Assembly: GCA_018900975.1 (NCBI GenBank) | Contig: JAHIFK010000109.1 | Location: forward strand, 1-14,116 | DNA length: 14,116 nucleotides | Direction of reading: 5' to 3' | Origin: Methanobacteriota archaeon | Lineage (GTDB): Archaea; Halobacteriota; Methanosarcinia; Methanosarcinales; Methanoperedenaceae | Notes under the pieces: model-generated | Seen by the model: only the letters and a program-made list of their open reading frames with translations | The model's database searches: none | Told to the model about the DNA's origin: nothing | In this document: piece after piece, positions 6,516 to 12,736 of the stretch | How the letters are laid out: every line of letters starts with the position of its first letter | How positions within the stretch are numbered: the stretch's first letter is position 1 | Position numbers and translations under genes: made by a program

Positions 6516-7802
6516 ATGAAAAAACACTTTAATTACATAGCAGCGGCATTGATCGTCATAAGCATGTTCGCCGGGGCAGGTATCGTTTCAGCCCAGTACG
6601 TGGGACAGGCAGAGATGGTGGTAAGCCCGATGCCCGTGCAAGAGGATATGCAGGAATTAAATTTCACAAAGCTTGAGATCTCACCGCGCTACGGCAATAC
6701 AAGACTTAAACCGGGTGAGAACAAGGAAATGTCTGTGACAATTAAGAACAAAGAGAAAAAATCAGTCAGCGTAAAGCCCAAAATCGTAATACAGCCCTAT
6801 GGCGAGTATATGATGGAAAAGGAATGGATGGCAGTAACCCCGGAAACCGCAGAGATACCGGCAGGGGGCAGCCAGAAGTTCATGGTAAAGGTAACTATTC
6901 CGAAGGACGCATCTACAGGTTACTATAGTGCACAGGTGACATTTACTGACGAAGAAATTCCTTCCCCGTATCCGCAGCCCATCCCAAATTATGTACATAC
7001 ATACCAGCTTTCCATAGATGTATGGACACCCCCGAACGTCCAGATACTGAAATCATATATCACAGATCAGCTTGAAGCAGGGAAAGAATACGATTACAGC
7101 ATCAAACTTAAGAACGTCGCGGATAAGGCGATTTCCATTGACCCTAAAATGAGCGACCAGAATTCCATGTACTACGGTGGCTATGGAACAATGGAATCCG
7201 CATTCACGGATGAGGCCATAACAATAATTGCACCAAAGGCAATACCTGCAGGCCAGACAGTGGAAGTGAAGGTCCACATAAAAGTACCGGAAGATGCCAA
7301 AGGAAATTATAACGGCGCTATCGACCTTGGAATATCTGACCTTTCTGTCCGTGATGAATGGGCCGACATGGTGAATCTGCAATTCGGAGTGTGGAAACAG
7401 CCGTCAGAGCCTTTCGTAAAGTCGTTTACAACAGATGATGCCTCTCCTGTGACCATAGAGGTCAGTTCGAACCTGCTCAACGGCTTACTCGGCTACATAG
7501 GATACCCGGGCACCACATCGAGCAGTGCTAAAACCCCTTCTTTTGCAGTGGACCTCAATGGACCTGCTAATGAGCCAATATCGCTTAAAAAGACAAAAAC
7601 CTTAATAAAAGGAGGAGTATCTCTTGGCGGAATGGGTCAAATGTACCCACCATGGGAGAGTGAAAGTGAAGGGATATATAATGAGATGGGAGTCCAGTAC
7701 GTGGAAACCTTCACAGCTAACGTCCCGGCAGGCGATAGTAAGCTCAGTATACTGCCCAGGAATACGCAGGGATTCGAATATACAATAACGATCGGAGAGT
7801 AA
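6516..7802 (+). CDS. Secreted protein with two Ig-like (NEW3/COG1470-type) domains
   Basis: The exact family is not recognised. Residues 1-26 are a classic Sec signal peptide (two lysines, hydrophobic core, cleavage after VSA), so the mature protein starts at about Q27 and is exported. Two beta-rich modules follow (about 50-172 and 175-293). Each contains a matching element: IPAG, a beta strand, then a P-D/E-A-G-Y/N-Y/N-A motif (114-145 and 243-275). This pattern is seen in NEW3/COG1470-type extracellular Ig-like domains. A third, less ordered part (294-428) is Ser/Gly/Pro-rich. No cysteine, C-terminal membrane helix or sorting signal is visible, so it is probably released or bound to the surface by contacts. 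Catalytic function is unlikely; adhesion or a cell-envelope role is plausible. The start has a good ribosome binding site (GAGGAG). Confidence 0.85.
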   Translation: MKKHFNYIAAALIVISMFAGAGIVSAQYVGQAEMVVSPMPVQEDMQELNFTKLEISPRYGNTRLKPGENKEMSVTIKNKEKKSVSVKPKIVIQPYGEYMMEKEWMAVTPETAEIPAGGSQKFMVKVTIPKDASTGYYSAQVTFTDEEIPSPYPQPIPNYVHTYQLSIDVWTPPNVQILKSYITDQLEAGKEYDYSIKLKNVADKAISIDPKMSDQNSMYYGGYGTMESAFTDEAITIIAPKAIPAGQTVEVKVHIKVPEDAKGNYNGAIDLGISDLSVRDEWADMVNLQFGVWKQPSEPFVKSFTTDDASPVTIEVSSNLLNGLLGYIGYPGTTSSSAKTPSFAVDLNGPANEPISLKKTKTLIKGGVSLGGMGQMYPPWESESEGIYNEMGVQYVETFTANVPAGDSKLSILPRNTQGFEYTITIGE

Positions 7803-7810
7803 TCCTCTCC

Positions 7811-7842
7811 CCTTGTTTATTTTTTTTTCGAAGAAAAAAAAT
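7811..7842 (+). terminator. A/T-only hairpin and T-tract between secreted-protein genes
   Basis: A run of nine T (7820-7828) and C7829 pairs with G7833 and eight A (7834-7841) around the loop GAA, forming a 9-bp stem made almost only of A-T pairs. The T-run is a good archaeal termination signal for the gene ending at 7802. The same T-rich stretch (TTTATTT) could act as a weak TATA element for the next gene, 26 bases downstream. Confidence 0.45.
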
Positions 7843-7867
7843 CGGGTAAAAAAATGGAATTCGAATC

Positions 7868-8452
7868 ATGAATACACTGACAAAACTTTTATTCGGGTCT
7901 GCAATACTGGCCCTGGGCGCTGTGCTCATCATTAATGCAGGCCAATCCGCTGAAAAACCGTCATGGGTGCATGAAGTACACTGGCAGGATAAGCCTGAGG
8001 TTTCAGCGAAGATAGAAGAACTGCTGTGGAATGAGGTCAGCCCTTACAGATCTGAGTATGAAACAGTAAATATCAGCGCCAGCGCCGAAGGAAAAAAGCT
8101 GCGTCTTAAGGTGATCGCTGCGATAAAAGAATCAGATAGACCGGATATCTATGATTTTGTGTATGAAGACAGCAATCTGATCATGACAGGATATCTCCTT
8201 GAGGCTATTCCTGTGCAGGTCAGGGACGATGCAATAAGCGTCGCACTTATCAGCAGTGAAATGGCCGCTATTTCGATCAAACCAGGAATACCGACTGTGA
8301 GGCGCATTTTGCCAAAAACGTCTGAGAAATACTATGCGCCAAAGACACTGCTGAGCGTTTCATGGGACGGAAGTTCGGCACTGATAGATCCGGATGTGCA
8401 CAAGGTAGTTAATGTCTGGAATGCAGCCATAACGCAGGGACAGCAAAGATAA
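7868..8452 (+). CDS. Small exported or membrane-anchored protein of unknown function
   Basis: This 194-residue protein is not recognised. Residues 6-26 are hydrophobic after a short basic start, giving either a signal peptide (possible cleavage near AGQSA, 24-28) or an uncleaved anchor. The remainder (about 30-194) is mixed alpha/beta, soluble-looking and without cysteine, so it should lie outside the membrane. It follows the Ig-like secreted protein by 65 bases on the same strand, and the two may work together at the cell surface. The start is uncertain: no Shine-Dalgarno is visible, and a five-codon ATG frame (7854-7871) overlaps the chosen ATG as ATGA, which could couple translation. No later ATG would preserve the hydrophobic N-terminus. 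Confidence 0.7.
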   Translation: MNTLTKLLFGSAILALGAVLIINAGQSAEKPSWVHEVHWQDKPEVSAKIEELLWNEVSPYRSEYETVNISASAEGKKLRLKVIAAIKESDRPDIYDFVYEDSNLIMTGYLLEAIPVQVRDDAISVALISSEMAAISIKPGIPTVRRILPKTSEKYYAPKTLLSVSWDGSSALIDPDVHKVVNVWNAAITQGQQR

Positions 8453-8488
8453 TGAAGCTAGAGTAAAGAAGAGCGGTTGCCCATAGAA

Positions 8489-8504
8489 TTTGATTTTTCT
8501 TTTG
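8489..8504 (+). terminator. T-rich putative terminator
   Basis: TTTGATTTTTCTTTTG follows the unknown exported-protein gene by about 37 bases and precedes the ogt promoter. It has T-tracts but no hairpin. Confidence 0.3.
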
Positions 8505-8528
8505 TCAGCCAGGCTCATTGCGCGTTAC

Positions 8529-8545
8529 CGAAAGGATTATAAAAT
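8529..8545 (+). promoter_or_regulatory. ogt promoter (BRE and TATA box)
   Basis: CGAAAG at 8529-8534 followed by TTATAAAAT at 8537-8545 matches the archaeal BRE-TATA arrangement well. It predicts a start near 8566-8570, leaving a leader of roughly ten bases before the ATG at 8577. Only AAGGA lies just before the ATG, so translation may be close to leaderless. Confidence 0.65.
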
Positions 8546-8576
8546 CCCTCAGCATACCTGTTATCTGCGTTAAGGA

Positions 8577-9038
8577 ATGGCAGATACAGATATTATTTAT
8601 TCACCCGCGCTTGATCGTTACCTGAAGATACGATATAATACAGGCCTGTCATCTATCAGGTTCATCGATTCCACAGAAGCGGCGCTGAAAAGGACATTGA
8701 AAGCAAGTTTTGAACTGGAGGAGTATTTCAAGGGGGAAAGGGCCGGGTTTTCGTGTGAGCCTGACCTTTCGAACCTATCGTATTTCACGAGGAGGACGCT
8801 TGAAGAGACACGAAAAATAGAATACGGGACAACGATAACTTATTCCGAGCTTGCGCGAAGGATCGGGACAAGGGCAGTAAGGGCTGTTGGAGGCGCGCTT
8901 TCCCGCAATCCTGTGCCGATAATCATCCCCTGCCACAGGGTTGTTGCCAGGAACGGGGTCGGAGGCTTCTCATGTGGCGTGGATATGAAAATTAAATTAA
9001 TAGAGCTTGAAAAGAAGCATTTGTCCAATAACCTTTAA
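8577..9038 (+). CDS. ogt: Methylated-DNA--protein-cysteine methyltransferase
   Basis: This suicidal DNA repair protein transfers the alkyl group from O6-alkylguanine (and O4-alkylthymine) to its own cysteine. The 153-residue length fits single-domain archaeal Ogt/AGT. The active-site motif PCHRV is at 118-122, with acceptor Cys119. Before it lies the helix-turn-helix DNA-binding element (about 88-112, TYSELARRIG to SRNP), which includes the arginine that normally fills the gap left by the flipped base. GGFSCGVDMK after the active site corresponds to the family's conserved C-terminal substrate-site loop. It has its own promoter and no operon partners, and its stop codon overlaps the probable promoter of the next tRNA gene. 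Confidence 0.95.
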   Translation: MADTDIIYSPALDRYLKIRYNTGLSSIRFIDSTEAALKRTLKASFELEEYFKGERAGFSCEPDLSNLSYFTRRTLEETRKIEYGTTITYSELARRIGTRAVRAVGGALSRNPVPIIIPCHRVVARNGVGGFSCGVDMKIKLIELEKKHLSNNL

Positions 9039-9051
9039 TAGCTCATAAATG
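9034..9051 (+). promoter_or_regulatory. Putative tRNA-Arg promoter overlapping the ogt stop
   Basis: TTTAATA at 9034-9040 spans the ogt stop codon (9036-9038) and lies 25-31 bases before the first tRNA base, the normal place for box A of an archaeal tRNA gene. CATAAATG at 9044-9051 is an alternative but lies rather close. Confidence 0.4.
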
Positions 9052-9064
9052 AATTTTGAGCCGG

Positions 9065-9138
9065 GCCCCGATGGGGTAGTCCGGATATCCTTTGAGATTG
9101 CGGATCTTAAGACCTGGGTTCAAATCCCAGTCGGGGCG
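9065..9138 (+). tRNA. tRNA-Arg (anticodon GCG)
   Basis: The 74 bases fold into a full cloverleaf. The acceptor stem GCCCCGA/TCGGGGC (9065-9071, 9131-9137) is perfect, with discriminator G9138. The D arm is 9074-9091, with the conserved A14 and GG. The anticodon stem TGAGA/TCTTA (9093-9097, 9105-9109) has one G-T pair. The loop TTGCGGA gives anticodon GCG at 9100-9102. The T arm CTGGG-TTCAAAT-CCCAG is perfect. There is no intron, and CCA is not encoded. It should read CGC and CGU codons. It lies between ogt and the aIF2 gamma gene, each with its own promoter. Confidence 0.95.
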
Positions 9139-9153
9139 CTCATTGTAAAAGCG

Positions 9154-9199
9154 GTTAAATACCAGTAATCCAATCTAAGCACATTATTTTCATTGGAGG
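9154..9199 (+). promoter_or_regulatory. aIF2 gamma promoter and start-defining ribosome binding site
   Basis: GTTAAATAC at 9154-9162 is a TATA box predicting a start near 9184. GGAGG at 9195-9199 lies five bases before TTG 9205, and this decides the start codon. The box probably drives the whole cluster down to 12690. Confidence 0.55.
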
Positions 9200-9204
9200 A
9201 TTCA

Positions 9205-10431
9205 TTGCAACCGGTTGTAAATATAGGCATAGTAGGACATGTTGACCACGGCAAGACAACGCTTGTCAGGGCACTTTCCGGCGTATGGACTGACAGGCAC
9301 AGCGAAGAAATAAAAAGAGGCATCTCTATCAGGCTCGGTTATGCTGACGTGGTGCTCAGGAAATGCCCGAAATGCCCTGAGCCGGAAAGCTACACTGTCA
9401 AGGAAGTTTGTGAAATTTGCGGGGAGAAATCCGAAGCACTGCGAGCAATATCTTTTGTTGATTCACCGGGTCATGAAACTCTCATGGCTACCATGCTGTC
9501 AGGTGCGGCGCTTATGGACGGGGCGCTTCTTGTGATCGCTGCGAACGAACAGTGTCCTCAGCCCCAGACTAAAGAGCACCTCATGGCCCTGAACATCATC
9601 GGGATAAAAAATATCGTTATCATCCAGAACAAGATAGACATAGTCTCCCGCGAGAAAGTATTAGAGAATTATAACCAGATAAAAGCGTTCGTCAGCGGGA
9701 CTGTGGCAGAGAATGCACCGATAATTCCGATATCAGCACAGCAGAACGCCAATATTGACCTTGTGATAGAAGCTATTGAAAAATATATCCCTACAACTCA
9801 TCACGATATGGATAAACCGCCACTGATGTTCGTTGCGCGGTCATTTGACGTCAACAAACCCGGGACCACGCCAGATAAGCTGGTGGGCGGAGTAGTTGGC
9901 GGCTCATTGAGCCAGGGGCGCCTGCATATAGGCGATGAACTGGAACTTCGCCCCGGCAGAAAGGTAGAGTCGGGTGGGACAGTCAAATGGGTACCCATCA
10001 TGACCATCATTACGAATATATTCGCAGGTAAAGCTGAAGTGGGCGAGGCTGCTCCGGGCGGTCTCATCGGGATTGGCACAAAACTTGATCCGTTCATTAC
10101 CAAAAGCGACTCACTGGTAGGTCAGGTCGCAGGGCATCCCGGATCTATCCCTCCGACCATTGATGGTTTTATCATGGAAACAAAACTGCTTCCCCGTGTA
10201 GTTGGAGTCAGCGATGAATATAATGTCGAACCAATACGTTCCAACGAGCCGCTTATGCTCAACATAGGGACTGCGACCACGATCGGAGTAGTCACGAGCG
10301 CACGGACAAACGACGCTGAAGTAAAACTCAAAAGACCGGTATGCGCGGATATAGGTTCCGCTGTAGCTATCAGTCGAAGGGTAGGGGCGCGCTGGCGGCT
10401 TATAGGTTCAGGGATATTGAAAGAAATATAA
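9205..10431 (+). CDS. eif2g: Translation initiation factor aIF2 subunit gamma
   Basis: This GTPase core of the aIF2 heterotrimer binds Met-tRNAi with GTP and delivers it to the small subunit. Counted from TTG 9205 (408 residues), it has G1 GHVDHGKT (11-18), switch I around RGIS (38-41), a zinc knuckle with Cys54/57/69/72, DSPGHE (86-91) and NKID (142-145), then the two beta-barrel domains that contact tRNA and the other subunits. TTG 9205 gives the family N-terminus (MQPVVNIGIVGH) and has GGAGG at proper spacing. An upstream in-frame TTG at 9193 would overlap that ribosome binding site and add four atypical residues. The next gene's ATG follows the stop codon with no gap. Identity is certain, and the start is very likely. 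Confidence 0.96.
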   Translation: MQPVVNIGIVGHVDHGKTTLVRALSGVWTDRHSEEIKRGISIRLGYADVVLRKCPKCPEPESYTVKEVCEICGEKSEALRAISFVDSPGHETLMATMLSGAALMDGALLVIAANEQCPQPQTKEHLMALNIIGIKNIVIIQNKIDIVSREKVLENYNQIKAFVSGTVAENAPIIPISAQQNANIDLVIEAIEKYIPTTHHDMDKPPLMFVARSFDVNKPGTTPDKLVGGVVGGSLSQGRLHIGDELELRPGRKVESGGTVKWVPIMTIITNIFAGKAEVGEAAPGGLIGIGTKLDPFITKSDSLVGQVAGHPGSIPPTIDGFIMETKLLPRVVGVSDEYNVEPIRSNEPLMLNIGTATTIGVVTSARTNDAEVKLKRPVCADIGSAVAISRRVGARWRLIGSGILKEI

Positions 10432-10800
10432 ATGAAACGAGAAGTGATAATTGATACCAACGGGCTTATGATCCCGGGACAATTCGGCATTGATATCTTT
10501 ATGGAGTTGAAAAGATTGGGATTTGATTCATACGTTGTTCCGAGGGCATCAGTCAGGGAACTTGAAAAAATATCCATGCATGGACGGGGCAGGGACAGAA
10601 CAGCTGCAAAAATTGCATTATCCCTTATGGAGAGGTGCACCATAGTTGAAAAGGGGGGTTTTGCTGATGACGTCATCATGGAATTGGCCACCAGCACAGA
10701 AGACGCTGTCCTTACAAGTGATATAGAATTAAAGAAAAGATTATGTAGTAAGGGAGTTACTATTGTACAACTCCGGGAAAAGACACATTTAAGTTTATAA
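10432..10800 (+). CDS. PIN-domain nuclease, FCF1/Utp24-like
   Basis: This 122-residue single-domain PIN protein would be a metal-dependent RNA endonuclease. Acidic residues expected in the active site are present: Asp8 in IIDTNGLM, Glu43 in VRELEKI, Asp79/80 in FADDVIMELA, and Asp97 in LTSDIELKKRL. Archaeal members next to the aIF2 gamma gene are usually annotated as FCF1-like, related to the eukaryotic nuclease that cuts pre-18S rRNA. A role in rRNA maturation is therefore plausible but is inferred from family and position. No antitoxin gene is adjacent, which argues against a VapC toxin. Its ATG directly follows the aIF2 gamma stop, and only a weak GAAAGA ribosome binding site is seen, so translation is probably coupled. 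Confidence 0.88.
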   Translation: MKREVIIDTNGLMIPGQFGIDIFMELKRLGFDSYVVPRASVRELEKISMHGRGRDRTAAKIALSLMERCTIVEKGGFADDVIMELATSTEDAVLTSDIELKKRLCSKGVTIVQLREKTHLSL

Positions 10801-10823
10801 TATCTTTTATTAAGAGGATCCAA

Positions 10824-11474
10824 ATGTATAAAAAAATGAGATTAGCAGATACGGTGAGAATCGCGCCTGAACTACTCGGTGCGCCTGTAGAGGAAGCGGT
10901 CAAACTTGCATTGCGGGATAAGCTGGAAGGACTTGTGGATAAGACTATCGGGGCGATAGTGGTAATAACAGATGTTATCGAAGTGGGTGAAGGACATATA
11001 CTGCCAGGAAATGCTGGGGTATTCTATGATGCAGTTTTTGATGCTGTAACATTTATGCCTGAGATACAGGAGATCATTGAAGGCACAGTCCTTGAAGTTG
11101 TAGAATTCGGGATATTTGTCGGGATCGGCCCTCTGGACGGTCTCGTTCACGTTAGCCAGCTTACAGATGAATTCATGAGCTACGACGAGAAGAACTCACG
11201 GCTCATCACAAAGGGATCAGGCCGTGCACTTACAGTAGGCGACCGCGTAAGAGCAAGGATAGTTGCCGTGAGCCTTAATGAGCGTGAGCCCAGGGATAGT
11301 AAGATAGGTCTTACTATGCGCCAGCATGCGCTAGGCAAACTGGACTGGCTTGAAGAAGCACGCCTTGAACAGCAAAGAGAAGGGGCAGGGGAGACTGAAG
11401 GAAAGTCTAAGAAGAAAAAGAAAGACGATGCAAAAGAAGGTCATTCCAAAAAATCTGAAGAGGGGAAAAAGTAA
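10824..11474 (+). CDS. rpoE1: DNA-directed RNA polymerase subunit E' (Rpb7-like)
   Basis: This subunit forms the polymerase stalk with RpoF, binds emerging RNA and assists open-complex formation and elongation. The N-terminal tip domain (1-80, beginning MYKKMRLADTVRIAPELLG) is followed by an S1/OB RNA-binding domain (about 82-165, with EGTVLEVVEFGIFVGIGPLDGLVH split over 87-109). The expected protein is about 185-195 residues; this one has 216. Residues 188-216 form a low-complexity Lys/Glu/Gly tail containing KSKKKKK. AGAGG (10813-10817) precedes the ATG by six bases. A TATA-like TTTATAATA (10794-10802) overlaps the previous gene's end and could be an internal promoter. The stop overlaps the next ATG by one base. 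Confidence 0.96.
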   Translation: MYKKMRLADTVRIAPELLGAPVEEAVKLALRDKLEGLVDKTIGAIVVITDVIEVGEGHILPGNAGVFYDAVFDAVTFMPEIQEIIEGTVLEVVEFGIFVGIGPLDGLVHVSQLTDEFMSYDEKNSRLITKGSGRALTVGDRVRARIVAVSLNEREPRDSKIGLTMRQHALGKLDWLEEARLEQQREGAGETEGKSKKKKKDDAKEGHSKKSEEGKK

Positions 11475-11659
11475 TGCCTGAGAATGTTTGCAAGGAATGC
11501 CACAGGCTGGTTACCGGACAGGTATGTGATAAATGCAATTCAACGTCCCTGACTTCTGACTGGGGCGGCTATGTCGTTATAATTGATATTGAAAAATCAA
11601 TGATAGCAAAAAGGCTCGGGGTTAAATCCCCCGGGAAATATGCTTTAAAGGTGCGGTAG
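11474..11659 (+). CDS. spt4: Transcription elongation factor Spt4 (RpoE'')
   Basis: This small zinc protein pairs with Spt5 (NusG-like) and clamps RNA polymerase for processive elongation. The 61 residues match the archaeal family. The zinc finger has Cys6/Cys9 and Cys18/Cys21, and the segment DWGGYVVIID (29-38) forms the beta strand that meets the Spt5 NGN domain. TAATG overlap with rpoE1 (one base) indicates coupled translation. The adjacent stalk subunit fits a shared transcription role. Confidence 0.95.
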   Translation: MPENVCKECHRLVTGQVCDKCNSTSLTSDWGGYVVIIDIEKSMIAKRLGVKSPGKYALKVR

Positions 11660-11660
11660 T

Positions 11661-12197
11661 TTGAAAAAATACTGTCTTCCGAAAGAGTTGCGTGAAGAGC
11701 TTCGAAAACTACATGGAGAGCTTTACCCCGGAGACGGGGTTGAAACCGCACGGAATATTATAAAGGATCTTAAAGCCCCAGCCAAGATAATCACGGTTGG
11801 GGACATCATAACTTTCAACCTTCTGAGCGCAGGAGTTGTACCGAACATATCTTTTGTGGACGACAGGACAAAACGCAACCCTGTATCCAATGAAGTGACG
11901 CACGGCACAAAACACCCTCGTTTTAAAACGATCACGGTGGAAAACCCCCCCGGAACGATAACTGAGGAACTGCTGCAGGAGGTCGCGAAGGCGATGAAGT
12001 CCGAGATCCCGTTACGGATATTCGTAAAGGGGGAAGAGGACCTGGCAGCCCTTCCCTCTATTGCCATGGCGCCCCTGTCATCAGTAGTTATATATGGGTT
12101 GCCGGAAGAAGGGGCGGTACTGGTCAGAGTGACCGAGAACAAAAGAAAAGAGATACAATCATTACTTGATAGAATGAAATGCAAGGAGGAAAAATAA
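11661..12197 (+). CDS. GTP-dependent dephospho-CoA kinase (former DUF359)
   Basis: This enzyme performs the last step of archaeal coenzyme A synthesis, phosphorylating the 3'-hydroxyl of dephospho-CoA with GTP as donor. The family was known as DUF359 before it was assigned in Thermococcus. Conserved pieces are present: TVGDIITFNLL (45-55), VDDRTKR (66-72), VKGEEDLAALP (122-132) and YGLPEEG (145-151). The 178-residue length is normal. The start is TTG at 11661, one base after the spt4 stop, with AAGGTG at 11648-11653 upstream; no ATG lies near enough to keep the N-terminus. It is unrelated to bacterial CoaE. It sits in a transcription/translation cluster, probably for reasons of co-expression. 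Its stop TAA shares its last A with the eS24 ATG. Confidence 0.92.
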   Translation: MKKYCLPKELREELRKLHGELYPGDGVETARNIIKDLKAPAKIITVGDIITFNLLSAGVVPNISFVDDRTKRNPVSNEVTHGTKHPRFKTITVENPPGTITEELLQEVAKAMKSEIPLRIFVKGEEDLAALPSIAMAPLSSVVIYGLPEEGAVLVRVTENKRKEIQSLLDRMKCKEEK

Positions 12198-12508
12198 TGG
12201 AGCTCCAGATTATCAAAGATAAAAATAACCCTATGTTGAAAAGGAGAGAGGTTTCAATAAAGATCAATAATAAGGGAACTCCCTCAAGAATAGACGTAAA
12301 GAACAAACTTGCCGCAATGGCAAATTCCAGGCCTGAACTTATAGTCATTGAGCATCTTGACACGGTCTTCGGGAAGATGGAACTTACCGGAATTGCGAGC
12401 ATATACGAAAGCGAAGAGCGGTTGAAGCAATTGGCTCACAAGCATCTTTTAGCACGAGGCGTGCCCGTACCTAAAGAAGGAGAAGAACCTGCAGCATCCG
12501 CGCCGTAA
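12197..12508 (+). CDS. rps24e: Small ribosomal subunit protein eS24
   Basis: This archaeal/eukaryotic-specific 30S protein has 103 residues. It begins MELQIIKDKNNPMLKRRE, the standard N-terminus. The core continues with KNKLAAMANSRPELIVIEH and HKHLLARG. The ATG at 12197 is chosen over an in-frame upstream ATG (12179, inside the previous gene) because AAGGAGG at 12183-12189 is correctly placed for 12197 and because the family starts there. The C-terminal tail is short and alanine-rich (EEPAASAP). It overlaps the dephospho-CoA kinase stop by one base, so translation is coupled. Confidence 0.96.
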   Translation: MELQIIKDKNNPMLKRREVSIKINNKGTPSRIDVKNKLAAMANSRPELIVIEHLDTVFGKMELTGIASIYESEERLKQLAHKHLLARGVPVPKEGEEPAASAP

Positions 12509-12540
12509 GCAGCAAAATAACCTGAAAAGAAGTGATCCTG

Positions 12541-12690
12541 ATGGCAATAAATGAGTTTTATGAAGTGAGCGGGGATAAGGCAAAGAAGATAAGACAGTCG
12601 TGTCCACGCTGCGGTCCCGGAGTGTTTCTCGGAGACCACAAGAACCGTCTTTCATGTGGAAAGTGCGGATATACAGAGTTTAAAAAATAA
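12541..12690 (+). CDS. rps27ae: Small ribosomal subunit protein eS31 (S27ae)
   Basis: This 49-residue zinc-ribbon ribosomal protein is the counterpart of the part of eukaryotic S27a that is fused to ubiquitin; no ubiquitin-like part is present here, as in other archaea. The zinc ligands are Cys21/Cys24 (CPRC) and Cys39/Cys42 (CGKC). The ATG at 12541 gives MAINEFYEVSGDKAK, a normal N-terminus. The ribosome binding site is unusual: AGTGATCC (12531-12538) matches the far half of the anti-Shine-Dalgarno complement (GGTGATCC) rather than the usual GGAGG core, and lies only a few bases from the start. It is the last gene of the cluster, 32 bases after eS24. Confidence 0.95.
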   Translation: MAINEFYEVSGDKAKKIRQSCPRCGPGVFLGDHKNRLSCGKCGYTEFKK

Positions 12691-12736
12691 AAATACTACT
12701 TTTTAGTTTCATTATATTTTGTAGTATTTATTTTCA
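12691..12736. terminator. Bidirectional terminator between convergent genes
   Basis: A perfect 9-bp inverted repeat (AAATACTAC, 12691-12699; GTAGTATTT, 12721-12729) with a T-rich 21-base loop fills the gap between eS31 (plus) and fwdD (minus). The right arm is followed by a T-rich stretch to about 12745 that serves the plus strand. On the minus strand the transcript leaves the repeat into a U-rich stretch (complement of 12677-12695). It can terminate both transcripts. Confidence 0.7.

Noticed and set aside
10432..10800. PIN protein as a VapC toxin
   Set aside because: There is no partner antitoxin gene, and it sits in the conserved aIF2 gamma cluster typical of FCF1-like proteins.
12179..12196. 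Longer eS24 start at ATG 12179
   Set aside because: AAGGAGG at 12183-12189 would lie inside the coding sequence; the ATG at 12197 gives the conserved N-terminus.
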